From assembly GCF_016522505.1 (NCBI RefSeq), contig NZ_JAEHOH010000011.1, positions 106,834 to 170,833 of the forward strand: a stretch of 64,000 nt of DNA. The letters are read 5' to 3'. The DNA comes from Leucobacter chromiisoli (GTDB lineage Bacteria; Actinomycetota; Actinomycetes; Actinomycetales; Microbacteriaceae). The first letter of the stretch is position 1; each line of letters starts with the position of its first letter. The notes under the pieces were generated by a model. That model was not told the origin of the DNA. It did not search any database and saw only the letters and a list, made by a program, of their open reading frames with translations. This document shows, piece by piece, positions 63,910 to 64,000 of this stretch. The translations under genes were made by a program, and so were the position numbers.

Positions 63910-64000
63910 AGTCAAGTCATCGGCTTATTAGTACCAGTCAGCTCCACACCTTACAGCGCTTCCACATCTGGCCTATCAACCCAGTCATCTCCTGGGAGCC
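63910..64000 (-). rRNA. rrl: 23S ribosomal RNA, 3' end only
   Basis: The minus strand reads GGCTCCCAGGAGATGACTGG... and later TACTAATAAGCCGATGACTTGAC, the conserved 3' end of actinobacterial 23S rRNA. The gene continues beyond the right edge. The exact 3' end is uncertain by several bases. Confidence 0.94.

Overview
The window is a contiguous piece of a high-GC actinobacterial chromosome, most likely from the family Microbacteriaceae and possibly Leucobacter. Support for this comes from an ATPase-dead PriA, SepF/DivIVA-based division genes, a GarA-like FHA protein beside two MerR regulators, a divergent PknL/Rv2175c-type pair, RamB next to the glyoxylate genes, and a MurE whose substrate-selecting motif departs from the meso-DAP type, as expected where peptidoglycan is group B. 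The genus is inference from gene content. Almost all genes are housekeeping, and no phage, IS element, CRISPR array, tRNA or defence island is visible.

Layout. 1-3.1 kb: priA (running off the left edge), metK and rpoZ on the minus strand. 3.1-12 kb: an unknown gene and tesB divergent from a palindromic promoter, a hotdog thioesterase, ettA, a lipoprotein, an atypical ssb, msrA, nadE and pgi. 12-19.4 kb: dnaE, a DksA/TraR zinc protein, rluD-type synthase, lspA, divIVA, yggT and sepF. 19.4-36.3 kb: the division and cell wall (dcw) cluster, read on the minus strand from mraZ through rsmH, an ftsL-like gene, ftsI, murE, murF, mraY, murD, ftsW, murG, murC, ftsQ, ftsZ and yggS, and continuing into sepF-yggT-divIVA-lspA-rluD. 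36.3-37 kb: a repeat-rich non-coding spacer with likely MraZ operator boxes.

37-45.3 kb: a DUF3040 membrane protein, a polyprenyl diphosphate synthase, the Rv2175c-like/PknL pair, class II DAHP synthase, a PlsC-type acyltransferase and a long-chain acyl-CoA ligase. 45.3-57 kb: def, pyruvate carboxylase, a ParA-type ATPase, two MerR regulators (one FtsR-like), an FHA protein, a RamB-like regulator and the aceA-aceB glyoxylate operon. 57-63.4 kb: a complete mrp Na+/H+ antiporter operon (fused mrpA/B, then C, D, E, F, G). 63.6-64 kb: 5S rRNA and the 3' end of 23S rRNA, also minus strand, so the mrp operon lies directly downstream of an rrn operon.

Functionally, the dcw block makes the lipid-linked peptidoglycan precursor (MurC, D, E, F, MraY, MurG), polymerises it (FtsW, FtsI) and positions it at septum and poles (FtsZ, SepF, FtsQ, FtsL-like, DivIVA). 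PknL, the FHA protein and FtsR-like MerR are plausible links between signalling, metabolism and division. Pyruvate carboxylase, isocitrate lyase and malate synthase cover anaplerosis.

The main non-routine observations are: MurE motif substitutions; a four-box MraZ operator; at least eight genes whose start codon lies 6-7 nt from a TANNNT -10 hexamer (probable leaderless mRNAs); a palindrome giving back-to-back -10 elements; an SSB paralogue with a pentapeptide-like repeat and no acidic tip; repeated hairpin-forming blocks in the mraZ spacer; and a GntR/FadR-type operator before pyc. I did not find a convincing previously undescribed multi-gene system.
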